64,000 nt of DNA from contig NC_090020.1 in assembly GCF_036417845.1 (NCBI RefSeq), positions 45,802,425 to 45,866,424 of the forward strand. The letters are read 5' to 3'. The notes beneath the pieces were generated by a model that saw nothing but the letters and a program-made list of their open reading frames with translations, had not been told where the DNA came from and did no database searches. Each line of letters starts with the position of its first letter. The first letter of the stretch is position 1. Source of the DNA: Apteryx mantelli. Lineage: Eukaryota; Chordata; Aves; Apterygiformes; Apterygidae. Shown here piece after piece: positions 24,854-37,619 of the stretch. The translations under genes were made by a program, and so were the position numbers.

Positions 24854-27800
24854 CTGCAAATAAACAAAAGAAACAAAAGTTACTCAGAAAGTAGCATAGC
24901 AAGCAAGACATTTTAGGACATCATAAGCTAATTATAAGCTTACAGTGATAGAGCCACTTATGCCTCAAATAATGTTCAGTCTAGATTGAAGAGCCATACT
25001 ACTTTTAATTTTATAAGATTAAACATAAAAAGAACTGAACAGCAAAGTGATTTCAGACGTACAAATTACTATAGAATATAAATTTGTTAAACCAGGGAGT
25101 TCAAAGTTGGATATATACATAAGTGCAGACACAAAATTTAAGTGTAGCTTAAGTTGTTTAGTGTAGTTGTATTAATTGGTTTCCTAGATAAATTACAAAG
25201 TAAAAACAAAACAAAATAAAAAGGATGTGGTAATTGCAATAGCCAGCTTTAATTGTTCATAGTGACTATCTTCTATCAGATTTTCATTTTGCATATCTGG
25301 TCCCTAAAATCTTACTCAGCTTAAGGTCTACAGGAAACCACACACTAATAAACAATTATTAAATAAATTTTATGTTTGTAGATGAAATATATGTTGCTCT
25401 TGAGCCTTAATTAGCATCATACAGTAATCCACAATCTCAGCTTTGTAGTTTGGACCAAAACACTAAAATCGCTTAGAACAAAATGGTCACAGGATATGCT
25501 ATCATATTAATAACGACATCTTGTTTTGATGTGTACTTCAGAAAAAGTCAGATCCTCGGACTGGCTGGGAAGCTGTTTAATTTTTAAAAAATTGTTTTAT
25601 ACCAAGAGATGAAAAGGGATTAAAAATAAATAAATCAATCGTACAGGAAGAGTAGCAGAAAGGAAGTTGTTCTTCACATTGCATATGTTTTCATCATAAG
25701 TATTCAGCCCTTTCCCTAAGCAGTAGCCAGTGCTTAGGAAAAAAACTGTTTACACATCACACCTGGGAGAAAACTGCCTGTTTTCCAATGCAAACTGTGT
25801 CAATAAGCGTTAAGCTTTTTATTATGCTTTAACCCTTGGAAGTGTAAGGTATGAGAGATGTCTTAATCAAATACGCTTCATGTTCAAACCCATCTCCTCC
25901 TAATAAAGGAGACCGTGGAACCAAAACCAGCTTACTTGAAACACAGTATGACACAGTTTCATTGTACTACAAATTCACAGTATTAATTACTCACTGAGAT
26001 GATGAAAAATAGTAAGCAGATAAACTTAACATCTCTGTGTTATTAAGTTCCTCATTTCAAAATAGTAAAAATGTACTCAACTGTATTTGGGCTTGAAATG
26101 GGATACTTATATAAATCATTGGCTGGTGAAAACTTTGCATAGTTTGCAAGGCATGAATGAATGTCAGTTTGGTCTTAGAAGGTTTTTCCAAACAAAATGG
26201 TTAAAATAAACTAATATCAGGTTCTTAATTAGTGAATTGGGTCCATCATCAGCATAGTTAAACAGGTTTACAGCACTTTATATCCTTGAGGGTTGAAAAT
26301 TTTCTACATTGTTTATTGGAACAGCAGCACCATTTTCTACATTAAATAAGGTAATTATGATGATGTAACAAAATTAGCTTCAGTTTTCAACCATGAAATA
26401 CCAGGCTTGGTTTTAACTGTCATTGATGTGACATGTAGATGAAATAAAGCACTGCACTTAAAAATACATGTTTTTATGCACACAAAATAATACTGTCTGC
26501 CTAAACATCAGATTAGTGAAGTATTGAAATTCATCCTGCAAAAGCCCAACCTCCTATGGGTGTAAAGTGATGCTAGAAATGACAAGCCAGTCATGGATAT
26601 CAACACTTTCTCTACATCCAGTGGAATTATCTTGCAGTCATCTGCATAATAAATGCATTTCAAATGACAGCATGACTATTTCAACTCTTAAGTTTTTTAA
26701 AATTAAATATTATCCTGATTAAGATTCAGAATGTTTAAAATTGTTAATTATTTAATAACTTCCTAAGTGTTTAGGAATAGAGCTTTGCCAAGTATAAACA
26801 TCTGTGATATAGCAGTCAACCATTTAGACTTCCCAAGACTTTATCACGCACATAACACCCACGTGTGAAGAATTATGCTGTTTTAACTTACTATAAAAGG
26901 AGACGTAAGACATAGCAAGTTACCATAGCCTCTCCATCTGCTTTAACTTACCTTTTCTTATACCATCTCTAGGTGAATTAGATTAAGTGCATGCAAGCCT
27001 AAAGGAACGTCTGAGTGAGTATGAACCTAATTTATGTCACACATACCTTCTAAACTTGGCTATAACCGTATGAAAACCTATATCAATTTTCTCAATTTTC
27101 AACAAATGCCAATATCCTTAATCCTGTAAAACTTCACAGCAATGTCATATGACAAAAATTCCCGAACTACCGTACAATCAAATCTCTGACTGCCTTTCTC
27201 AGAACAGCTGCCAAGGCTTGATTTGATTTTGATCTCTCTGAAAAGTTTAATGCTGTCCTCCCAGCATCCCAGCGCTCCTGGATGGAAAAAAAATTTTTGC
27301 TAGGCTGTCTCATAAGCAGTATTCTCAGGGCAACATTGCTAAGATTTTGATGACAAAACCATTTAAACGGTTTCTATCTGATTACTACAAGCTAGCAGAT
27401 ATGCATTAAAAAGTTTAAGCAACAGGACAAAAATATATATTTAGTATAAAAGACCAAATGAAGTCAATTTTTAAATGCTGAGGCCCAGTCTATTTATAGT
27501 AGGTAAAATTTGTGTCAGTCAATTTAAAAACTAGGGTTTTATTAAAAATGTCTTTAATTTTCATCTTCGCAAGGCATTGCACTCTTCCATGACAGGATCA
27601 CATATCTTACAACGGCAGCAATTTTTTCCTCTCTGAGGGGAACGATTTAAATGGAAACAAGAACCTTCCTTACATTTTGTCCTCATTTATGCCTTAATGA
27701 ACTCTCATGCATTCTGATTTCTGCCTTAAATCTTAATAATACTCTATTTTAATTTGATACACTTTTTCTGTGAAAATGTAATTATACAATCTCTTGAAAA

Positions 27801-28266
27801 TCAGTTCCAACAGCTAAAGCAGTGTAGAAGTTTACATTTCTGTAAAAAATTGTATTGTGTCAATTAATAAAAATTATGACATTTGCCACTCATTCTTGGG
27901 GGATGGAAAAAGGAAGCAGGAAACGAGGAGAGAACTAAGAAGGTCATTTTGGCATGCAAGAAGTTCACTGCAGGGCATAGCACCATTTCTGCTGTGGGGA
28001 AGAACTGTTCTTGTCTATAGTGATAGTTCTCCTAGTGTACAACTACTAGTAATTTTCCCTTTGAAGTGCACAAACTAGTACTGCAAACTCAAGAGCTGTC
28101 AAACAATGGCCAGTATGGTGGTGCAAGTTTTCAGTTCTTGCAGAATTACAAAAGCTAGTCATTACACTGCAGTTTAGGAAGGTACATGGTGAACTTTGTA
28201 TATGAGTAAAATATTTTACTGGACTATATTAATATGTTTGTTCATTAAAATAGTAATTCAGCTTAC
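24854..28266 (-). other. MAN2A1: MAN2A1 intron (3.4 kb)
   Basis: This intron lies between the third-last and second-last coding exons. It is AT-rich. No repeat or internal gene was recognised. Confidence 0.9.
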
Positions 28267-28461
28267 CTTTGATTGGATTGTCCTCAGATTAACTATATGC
28301 ATGTCACAAGGCATGGATGACATGAGTGGAGAAAAAGTATTTAACATCTCAGGAACACCTGAATCTGCATAAGTTGTCATTGGAATTACAGGATGATTTA
28401 TGAAAGCAGAAGTTATATGGCTAAGGAGCGAGGGAAAACTGACTGATGATTTCTCTTCATT
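28267..28461 (-). CDS. MAN2A1: MAN2A1 coding exon, third from last
   Basis: This 195-nt exon (65 codons) is in frame at both ends. It starts NEEKSSVSFPSLLSHITSAF and ends VNLRTIQSK. The acceptor is TTGTGTTTTGCAG|AATGAA and the donor is AAG|GTAAGC. The SxPSLLSH, NHPVIPM and PCDxHxVNLRTIQSK blocks are conserved. The middle (TTYADSGVPEMLNT) looks like a lineage-variable surface loop. Flanking introns are 16.5 kb upstream and 3.4 kb downstream. Confidence 0.96.
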
Positions 28462-30542
28462 CTGCAAAACACAAGAGAAAATATTTGTAAAATCAAATTA
28501 ACACATCAACATGCCTAAATTTCTAAACCCATTTACTTTACATATGATTCTACTAACTTAATACAATATTTTAATTTATAGACTGACCATTTAATTACTT
28601 CTGGAAACTTCTGATCATCCACTAATTCTCTTTTCCAGTACTAGGAATATCTACTGCATTTACAAATCATTACTACATCTTTCAAAATGATCCTGGGAAC
28701 ATATCTCCATTTACACTACTGCTCAGTTTTCAGTGTTATACCTCAAATATGTAACCTAGAAAACATCCGTAATGGGTTGCTTATCAACATTTATTGTTAG
28801 CCCCTGCTGCTCACTCCCCTCTCACTTCATGCTGTCAAACGAGGTTGGAAATTTGTTAGTGGGACCTACTGTTTGCAAATGGAAGGCTGACTTTTGGGAG
28901 GGTTGGCAGGGGGGCTGAAACATCTCGCTTGAAATTTAGTGTATTTGACAAACTTTAACAAAGAATCACAAATTCCCTGTTCACTGACCCTGCGATTCTT
29001 GAGCACTTGATCAGTGGGGTCAGATAACTGCCCCAGAGCTGGGGACTTACAGCCTCATCTAGTTGCTCAGTGAAAAAAAATTATCAAATTCACTCTTGAT
29101 GTTACCAGTGTGCTTTTCAAGAGCGTCATCTTTTCTAAACAGCTTCAGAGCATAAAGAGCCTCTCATTCTGGGCATTTTGAAATGCTGCATATGTTCTAC
29201 CAGCTTCTATCACTGAAAGTGCTCTGAACAAAATAGTAGCTTGACTATACTAGAAAAACTAGAAAACCAGAAAACAATTTAATAATGCCTCTGTTTTCCA
29301 TGTGGAAAACTAAGCTATCATGTTTAGTACATTTGGTAACATAGGGGAAAATGACTTAGGGCAACAATACTACCTTCATCAAACAAGAGCAAGCGTGACT
29401 ACTATATCCTCAAAAGAACACCTGTGCATGTTGAGGCATTTGAGCCCTGGTTGTGCCTACTAGCATGATTTGAAAGAGAGCTGGCAGAAATGATCTCGAT
29501 ACATTTGAGACCAAAATAAAAATTCCTGTGACTGCTGCTTTCAGAAAAGAGCATTCTGCTCAGCTGCAACATGAAATTCAGCATCGTGTAGTAGAGCTCT
29601 GTGGGCAGACATCAACATTTTATTTCTTTTCTCACAAGCGGAAGAATTCCTGCATAACAGTTCTGTTAGACCTAAAATGGTTTAGAAAAACTGTCACTCA
29701 ATATAATATAAAAATAATCTAAACTGACCTCTGTGTAGAGTTCTCTGGTCAAAATCACAATGTAAGAGCAAGCAATTCAAGATTTTCACATAAATATTTC
29801 ACAAGATGAGTTTAACTTTCAAACAAATTGTTCATCACACTTAAAACCTCTGATCTACAAATTCATGGATTTATCAACACAGAGAGCAGATATTTATTGC
29901 CCTTGTTATTGCTAATTGCTTTTGAATTTTCTGGAACTAATGTGACACAGATGAAATAAAATGGTTAAACTGCAAAACCCTGAAACATTTAACTGTTTAT
30001 TATTCTAACACACTGGTTAAAGAATACACAAAATATAGGGCTTCTGATATAATAAAGTTATTCAGAAGAATATTTTAAAGTTGAATAACACTACTGCAAA
30101 TTCTCTTTCATATGTTAGGCTGAAGATCTTTCACAACATTGGAAACTTCCATCTATTTATTATTTAAAGTTGGAAAAATTCTTGATAAAGCAGTCTTATG
30201 ACTCCACCATTCCTTATGACTCCATCCCCTTCCCACTTGTAGGTTTCCCTTTACTAAAATCTACATATCGTACCAGCCACACAGACTTCTAAGCAAATTA
30301 AAAACTCAAGTCAGAAAAGCAAAAAAATTACATCCTTCAATGTGTAAACAATGTAGTTTAGAAAAAGGAGTAAGTGACTAAAGACCAGAGCAAGTTCCTA
30401 CTTCAGCAATTTGCTCCTATCTATTCAGTATCTACCTGAACACTGAGTGCCAGCTATAGCTCTTCGCAGGCTGCTTCTTCTACATAAATTCTCTGTCCTG
30501 TATTTCCTACTTTCTTCAGATTCATCTGACATGTATCCTCTT

Positions 30543-30559
30543 CCCCTCCCCCCCACCCC
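30543..30559 (-). other. G-quadruplex motif in MAN2A1 pre-mRNA strand
   Basis: The plus strand reads C4-T-C7-A-C4, so the transcript strand is G4-T-G7-A-G4 when complemented and reversed. The central G7 can split into two G3 runs, giving four G-tracts. It lies in the 16.5-kb intron. Confidence 0.65.
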
Positions 30560-31301
30560 TTTCCTTTTTTAAAATCTAACTTCTTAAAACTGTTTTCTGG
30601 AAGCAACTGCAACAAGCATCTTTGTCGCTCTCAACTGCCTAAAGATTGCTTTCAGCAGTTGTATTTCAGCATCACAGCAGCAGCAACTCAAGGGACTCTT
30701 TCTCCATCTTTTACAGAATTGTGCTTTTATTTGGCTGCAGAAGTTATGTCACAAACCTGAAATGACTAAGTTCAAGCATTACTGACTTTAACTAGCAATA
30801 GCTCATTAAAGCACCACAGAAGCCAGAAAATAGATCAACTTTATAATGGAATATAAAGTTTTAAAACATCAGTGATGATAAGATAGAAGCGTGGGGACAC
30901 TTATTTTTGTTCTCATTTTTCTTTGCATATTTAATCAAATAAAGCCTGACTTATTTATAGTTAAATAAGTGGTTTCTAATGAAAACTTTGCAGAGCTAAA
31001 TTACTGAAAACATAGCATCTTAAGCTTTGCCAAATTTAAATTTGCATTTTATGATAGGCTGAAAACATGGAGCTAAAAAATAAATGGGAGATATGTAAAG
31101 CAAAGGAGGGGATTATTTATCTGTTCATAATGACAACCATAATAGTAAAGTTATTAAAATTCCTGGTTTGGGATATGCATGCATGTGTATTTATTTATAA
31201 CTCTGCAATACCATGAAACACATACGAATTTGTAGCAATTGAAAATATGCCAGAACTGAATTGATGCAGGATGGTAATTTCTGTTTTGTTCTCAGTTCCT
31301 T

Positions 31302-31640
31302 TCTTAATAATGACTAACAGTGTTTGCCTCTTTGGCACCTACTAAGCATTGAGGCTAATATTTTCATAGATCTCTTATGATTCCAAAATTACTTTCCAAA
31401 TTGGTAATAATCAATAGTTGCAAAGTATAGGATTGCTCCCCCGTGTGCATCACTACATTTACCTACATTGAATTCCATCTGCCATTTTACTGCATGCTTA
31501 CTCAGTCTTATTAAGTCCTCCTGCAATTCCTTAGTTAATGTTTATTACCTGGATAATTCAGCATCACTGACAAACTTTCTTGTCACTGTTTTCCACATTT
31601 CCAGGTAAAGTACCAGCAAGCTTTCAGTTCGAATGACTGT
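31302..31640 (-). mobile_element. Old CR1/L3-like LINE fragment in the 16.5-kb MAN2A1 intron
   Basis: This is the same ancient CR1-type family as 1480-2095, covering the segment that lies further from its 3' end. Key antisense blocks are GTTTGCCTCTTTGGC (about 31322), TGTGCATCACTACATTTACC (about 31444), TTGAATTCCATCTGCCATTT (about 31468) and AATTCAGCATCACTGACAAA (about 31554). It is in the same orientation as MAN2A1 and carries no open frame. Confidence 0.72.
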
Positions 31641-32959
31641 ACTCATGCATGCCTGCCCAGAGTGGAAACGTGCATATACACATGTTCCTTCAAAGAATTC
31701 ACCATTTCACCCCAAAAGGAACAGCAAGTGTTTACACTATTGCCATAAATGCTCTAAAGTAAGTCACAACATATTTTTTCTTCAGTTTTCTTTTTATTTT
31801 TTAATCATTCTTCTGTAAAATAAGCTGACTGCTTGCATCTGATAACTTACAATGCTCTCCTAGAATATATGTTACAAATTATACTATGAGTCAGTCAAAT
31901 AATATATTCAACCTATTATAAGATTCAAAATGAAAGATTTATCAAAGCCTTTGCAGCTGGTTCCTGATGCCAGGAGCGTGACCTAAGAAGCAGGAGAAAA
32001 CAAAATTACTGTCCAGCAACTATAATTATTTGAGATTAGTTCTTCATAAGCACTTTTACACTGTGGGCACACATACTCCCAAAGCATTTAAGATCAGAGA
32101 CACTGTCTAAACAGTATCCAAGTTAATATATTTCCTCTCCCTCTTCAGTCAATCCAGAACAAACACACTCCAAAGACATGTGCAAGTAAGAGGTCCACAC
32201 GCCACATCCATCATTGTGCCCCTCAACTTCAGAGTTCTCAGAGTTAAGGGGCTCCAAGGAGATGAAAAGAGGAAGAATGGTGAGCATTCACAGAAACAAC
32301 TCCTTTTTCCTTTGAAAGGTTTTATCTACATGCTAATTTTCACTGTGGATGGCACTGTAAGACATCTCAAACATTTAGTAGTTACTTCTACCAAGTGCAG
32401 CTTTACACCTGGAACTGCAGCACTTGAAAACAAACAGAAGTCGTTTAGATACCCACAAAATTTCAGGAACAGATATTCCTCAGAAGATGCCACCAAGGTT
32501 GCATGAGATGAACAGAAGTGAAGTCTTTCTGAAAGTTGTGTTCTGTATACAGAAAAATATACTATACATAGTACAAGCATAATATCCAAGAGGCAAAACC
32601 TGCCTAAACCCCAGAAATCAGAAGCACAGGAAAAAAAAAATGCAGACAAGTTTGTATCCTGGTTCACATGAAAGTAGTAAAAATATCAAATTAGTCCCCA
32701 TCTTTGTCTAGGGCAAAGATACCATAGGGCAGGACAGTATTCTAGAACTGCATCTTTCAAAACCTTCTCTAAGCTAACAGAAGTAATTTGAATAAAAAGG
32801 TACTTTTTATACAGAGATGCAGCAACATATGTTGCAATAGAGAAACCATAACCAAGACATAAGGAAAGCAACTGGAAACCTCAAGGCAGAAGCGTGGGTG
32901 GGAGGGAATCATTTTCAGTTGACTAGCAAAGGGACAAAATTCTCAGATAACCCATAGTT

Positions 32960-33742
32960 CAACAAAGGCGAGTGCAGAGTCCTGCACCTAGGGAGGAATA
33001 ACCCCAGTCACCAGGTGTTACAGGCTGGGGGCTGACCTGCTGGAAAGCAGCTCTGCCGAGAAGGACCTGGGAGCGCTGGTAGACACCAAGTTAAGCCTGA
33101 GGCAGCAATGTGCCCTTGTGGCCAAGAAGGCCAATGGTATCCTGGACTGCAGCAGGAAGAGTGTTGCCAGCAGGTCGAGGGAGGTGATTCTCCCCCTCTA
33201 CTCAGCCCTGGTGAGGCCACATCTGGAGTGCTGTGTCCAGTTCTGGGCTCCCCAGTACAAGAGGGATGTGGCACTACTGGAGCAAGTCCAGTGTAAGGCT
33301 ACAAAGACGATCAGGGGACTGGAGCATCTCTCTTATGAGGAAAGGCTGAGAGAGCTGGGCCTGTTCAGCTTGGAGAAGAGAAGGCTGAGAGGAGATCTTA
33401 TCAACGTGTACAAGTATCTGAAAGGAGCGTGTCGAGAGGATGGGACCAGACTCTTTTCAACGGTGCCCAGCGAGAGGACGCAAGGCAACGGGCACAAACT
33501 GAAACAGAGACGCTTCCATCTGAACATGAGGAAAAACTTTTTCACTGTGAGGGTGACAGAGCACTGGAACAGGTTGCCCAGAGAGGTTGTGGAGTCTCCT
33601 TCTCTGGAGATATTCAAAACCCACCTGGATGCAGTCCTGTGCAATGTGCTCTAGGTGACCCTGCTTGAGCAGGGGGGTTGGACTAGATGATCTCCAGAGG
33701 TCCCTTCCAACCTCAGTGATTCTGTGATTCTGTGATTCTGTG
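32960..33742 (+). mobile_element. CR1 LINE, 5'-truncated, with intact 3' tail (copy B)
   Basis: This element lies in the 16.5-kb MAN2A1 intron, antisense to the gene. It starts at [12 protein letters not shown] of CR1 ORF2. A small length change near 33018 breaks the frame, after which 33118-33654 is open for 178 codons to the natural ORF2 stop. The 3' UTR follows and ends in three perfect ATTCTGTG copies (33719-33742), the hallmark of CR1 3' ends. Compared residue by residue, its 178-residue open frame differs from copy A at 16 positions (about 91% identity). Confidence 0.96.
33719..33742 (+). repeat. CR1 3'-terminal octamer repeat, (ATTCTGTG)3
   Basis: Three perfect tandem copies of ATTCTGTG end copy B. 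CR1 elements use such short 3' repeats, rather than poly(A), for target-primed reverse transcription. This fixes the 3' boundary and the orientation of the insertion. Confidence 0.93.
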
Positions 33743-36700
33743 AAGGACTTTGGCAAATGCCAGAACCAGAACTGATTCAACTCGGCTCAGACATGTCTTT
33801 GCTCCTGCTGTGTTTAGATGGGCAACTTTATTACAGGCATAAGTGTTCTACTTGAGCATTATCCAAAATTCAAGCTTTGAAAAAGTGCACTAAGACTTAG
33901 GTGGAGATTTTATCTTGAATCTTGTATTCTCAGGCCTGGAACCAGAGTCAATTTTTGGATGTCTGCACCAACAGAAGAAGTACAGTCACCTCTTCCCAGG
34001 GGAGGTAATGCAGTGAATCTACATCTGTAATAATAGCAGGCACCTTGATAGATTCAAGTATGTGTCAAAAGCTGCCAGAAAATCCAAAATGGGAAGCAAG
34101 TTTTTGCAAACATTGCAAAAACAATGCTAATACAGAAGATTCAGAAGGGATGCTTCAAATCCCACTCTCCTCCTACATACACCACAGCCATAAAAAGGGT
34201 TGGAGTGTGCCTCTCCCCTCGCAGTCACGTGATCCAGAATTTAAACAGGACTTGAAGGGAGTGATAGAAGGGAAGGTTTTGAATGTATAGACAACACATT
34301 TGAAAGAACAGTTAGTCTATATGTACATTCACTATGTGGGTGGCTTTCAGCAGTACCTTGCTGTTGCTAAGACAGAAGACAGAGTCCCACAGTCTCTATC
34401 TAATTAAAGTACTGCTCTCTCAGAGAAGAATAATTTCCTCAACTTCAGCAAGAGTGTTTAGCACTAAAAGCGTGAATGAAGCTCCACTAGCAGCCTTACA
34501 AACGCTATGTATTGGCAAGATTCTGACAGATGCCAGTGATATAGCTGAGTGTTAGCCTAATGAGCTCTAATCAAAGCACACAATTCCTTTTTAAACTACC
34601 TTATAGCACACTCATAGTTCTTTATCCAACTGGAAATCCTCTGTGTTGAAATGCAACCCCCTTGAATGACTCTGCAATAGATGTAAACAAATCTTCATAT
34701 AGGATCTTTCCTTATCATCAAAAGTAAGGTGAGTAATTCTGAATTTTCAGTCTTGGGGAAAAACAAACAAACAAAAAACCCCAAACACTCCAGTATAACC
34801 TTAGGTTACAATTTGGAACAAGTTCTAGAAACGGCTTCATCTATGAAGAAAGCTCTAGAAGAATATGGCACATGGGCTTGAATCTCCTTTGCCCTTGTAG
34901 CAGAAGTAAGAGCTATTTTATTGATAAATGGAGGATAGAACATATTAAAAAAGACTGAAAGGGTTTTCTGGTAAGAATTTAAATTGAGGACCAGGGTTCC
35001 TTAATTTGAGGGAAAAACACTAATTAGACTCTTCAGAAATCATTTAGTAACAGAATGGGAGAAAGAAATGGAAAACACTGTAGAGAAGAAGGTAAAGCTG
35101 AAACAGCTGATAATTGGACTTTAATCAAGCTAATAGAGAAACAATTAGCTTTTCAACATACACAAGCAGTCTGAAGTTTCCAATACAGAAGTAAGGATAG
35201 GAAACTGGGGCAGACATAAACCTCAAATCACAAATCTTGACAGTTTAGTCCTCCTCTAGACAGTTTTCTGCTATGAAGCAAAACAGCCCTAGTCAGAAAA
35301 GAAATTTAATTATAACTCCAAAAGCCCACCAGCATTCAAACTATCTGATCAAACATGCTGAAATGTGGATGATGACTTTGGATCTCAGGACATTCAAACA
35401 AAATCTGGAAAAAGACAGAATTCTGGGCCTGCTAAATCAATGGATGTAGATCAAGAGATTCTGATATTAAATCACCTGAACTAGTCCTGAAGGAAGACCT
35501 AGTCTCTCACTCTCTCTTATGCTGTGTGACAAAAGACTCAAAAGAAACACGTTTATCAACTTTCTCAATTATAGGTTCAGAAAACCAGTTGGCAGCACTC
35601 TCAGAAAAAGATCGCTTCTGGACTAAAAATCCTAATTTCTGGAGTAAGATGACTCTTCAGAGCATCTCTAGTCCCAAAGCATGGAGCACCAACATTATTA
35701 AATCTCTCCCAGTAACAATCTAGCAATTGACAGCAACTGAGGTTGTCAGCCAAGGAACTCGAAGCTTCCAAAAAACAGATCTAGAAAGGTAAATTTGGTT
35801 CTCTTCCTAAGATCCAAAGATTGACAATGCATATTCAAGGAAGTGCTGCTTATATGCAAGAAGCCTGGCTGGGTGATACTGTGCTAGCCTGCTTATAGGA
35901 GAGAAACATAATGGCTGACAACACCAACTTTGTGAATATGCTGTCCTACAACACATGACAAAAAACACATGACATGTAAGGGCAGCTGCCTTAGCTTTAA
36001 AATACATATATTCTTCCCTGAGAGCATAAGTCTTGAATCCTTAACCACGTAGAGCATCCCCCACTTGAGGAAGGATATGTCTGTAAATAGGCAGACAGTA
36101 AGAAAATTGTACAACATTCTTGCACAGACATCAAGCAGTAAACTGTTTCAACTCGGCTGCAATCTTTACATGCAAGACTGCCTGGGTCTTACCTCATCAA
36201 GTGGAAAGCAGATGCATTTTCTTCAAATTCAGCTAATTACACATTCTAATAAAAAAAAAAAAAACATGATCGAGTCTGAAAGTTTCTGAGATTATGAATC
36301 CTTCACTAGAAGATCCTCCAGATAAGAATACACCCTTAATACCTTTCATCTGATATCAACCTCTGGAGCCAGAGATTGTGCATAGGTAAAAAAAACTTTT
36401 GGTGCTTTTGAGAAGGCAAATGGATACTAGATAGTGGGGTTTACACCCATAGTGAAACAAATACCAGTTAGATACTGAGGTGGACTGGAAGAAAGGATCT
36501 TACAGGTTGAAAACATTTAAGTCAATCCTTCTTCAGAAGCAATGGGATTATTCACACCAAAGTCACAGTTCTAAATTTAATTTTTTTGAAAAAGGATTTA
36601 GAGCTCCTTCAATCTCCAACAGATCTCCAAACTTCCAGCCTTTTTCATAAACAGGAAGCATTAATAGTAATAGCTTTTTTTTGGAGGTGAATAATTCTCT

Positions 36701-37619
36701 CAAGACTGCAATGCTGACATAACCAGGTGTCAAAGAAAACACTGTCCCATCTCTTCAAGCAGCTTTCATACTGGTTAGTGGTTGTAGGGGAACACTAAGA
36801 CTGAACAGAAATGAAGTAAGGTGATGTGCAGACCTCTGAGCAGTGGGATTCAGAACACTTAAGACCTTGAAGCTGCACAAGAATTTTCAGCAGAATTATC
36901 TTCCTTATGAAAGTCTGAAGAACCCTTTCTAAGAGAGCAAGTCCTCTACAATGAATCCCACTCTTTCAGGGAAGCCTGGCAAAACTGCAGCCAGAAACGC
37001 CAGCCACAAACATGACTGCTGAACAGGCAGCTATCCTGAAATCTTAAGAAGGCTATAAACAAGAATACTGATGACAAGTTATTTTCTGTTATAGTGGAGC
37101 ATCAGTCTTTCCTGAAATCCTGGGGCAAAAATCCTGAAAAATAATAAAGTTTAGATCTGCCTGAACAGTTCATGTATATATTTTGTCAAAATTAAATATT
37201 TAATCACATCACACATTTACAGTTTTGCATATCAAAGCATAAATTGTTTCAGCAACAAGTTTCAAGTTCTTTATTGAAAAATTATGATCTGGATTGCTTC
37301 GCTTTTCTGATAGCTGTTGAAATGACCAGCAAAGGAAGACTCAGATGAACAGGCAAAAAACTGATCTCCTCTGGGAATGGGATATTTTCTATCAATTCAT
37401 TGGAAGGTTGTTACACAAGAAGGACATTTCTGTCACACTAATTGAAAGGGGTCCCTAAGGGCTTATTATATATGAAATAAAAAACTCTTAGGCATTGTAA
37501 AATATCCACAAGCTTTTGAGTTAGTTCCAAGTAACTCTACAATCACCTTGAAGTTTCTGGAGTGTCTGTAGATTCTTAGCTGGCACTGAGACTGCAAGTG
37601 AAGTAACCTGTGACTGTTA

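Noticed and set aside
33333-33644. Minus-strand ORFs over CR1 copy B, and plus-strand ORFs over copy A
   Set aside because: They are antisense shadows of the CR1 ORF2 reading frame.
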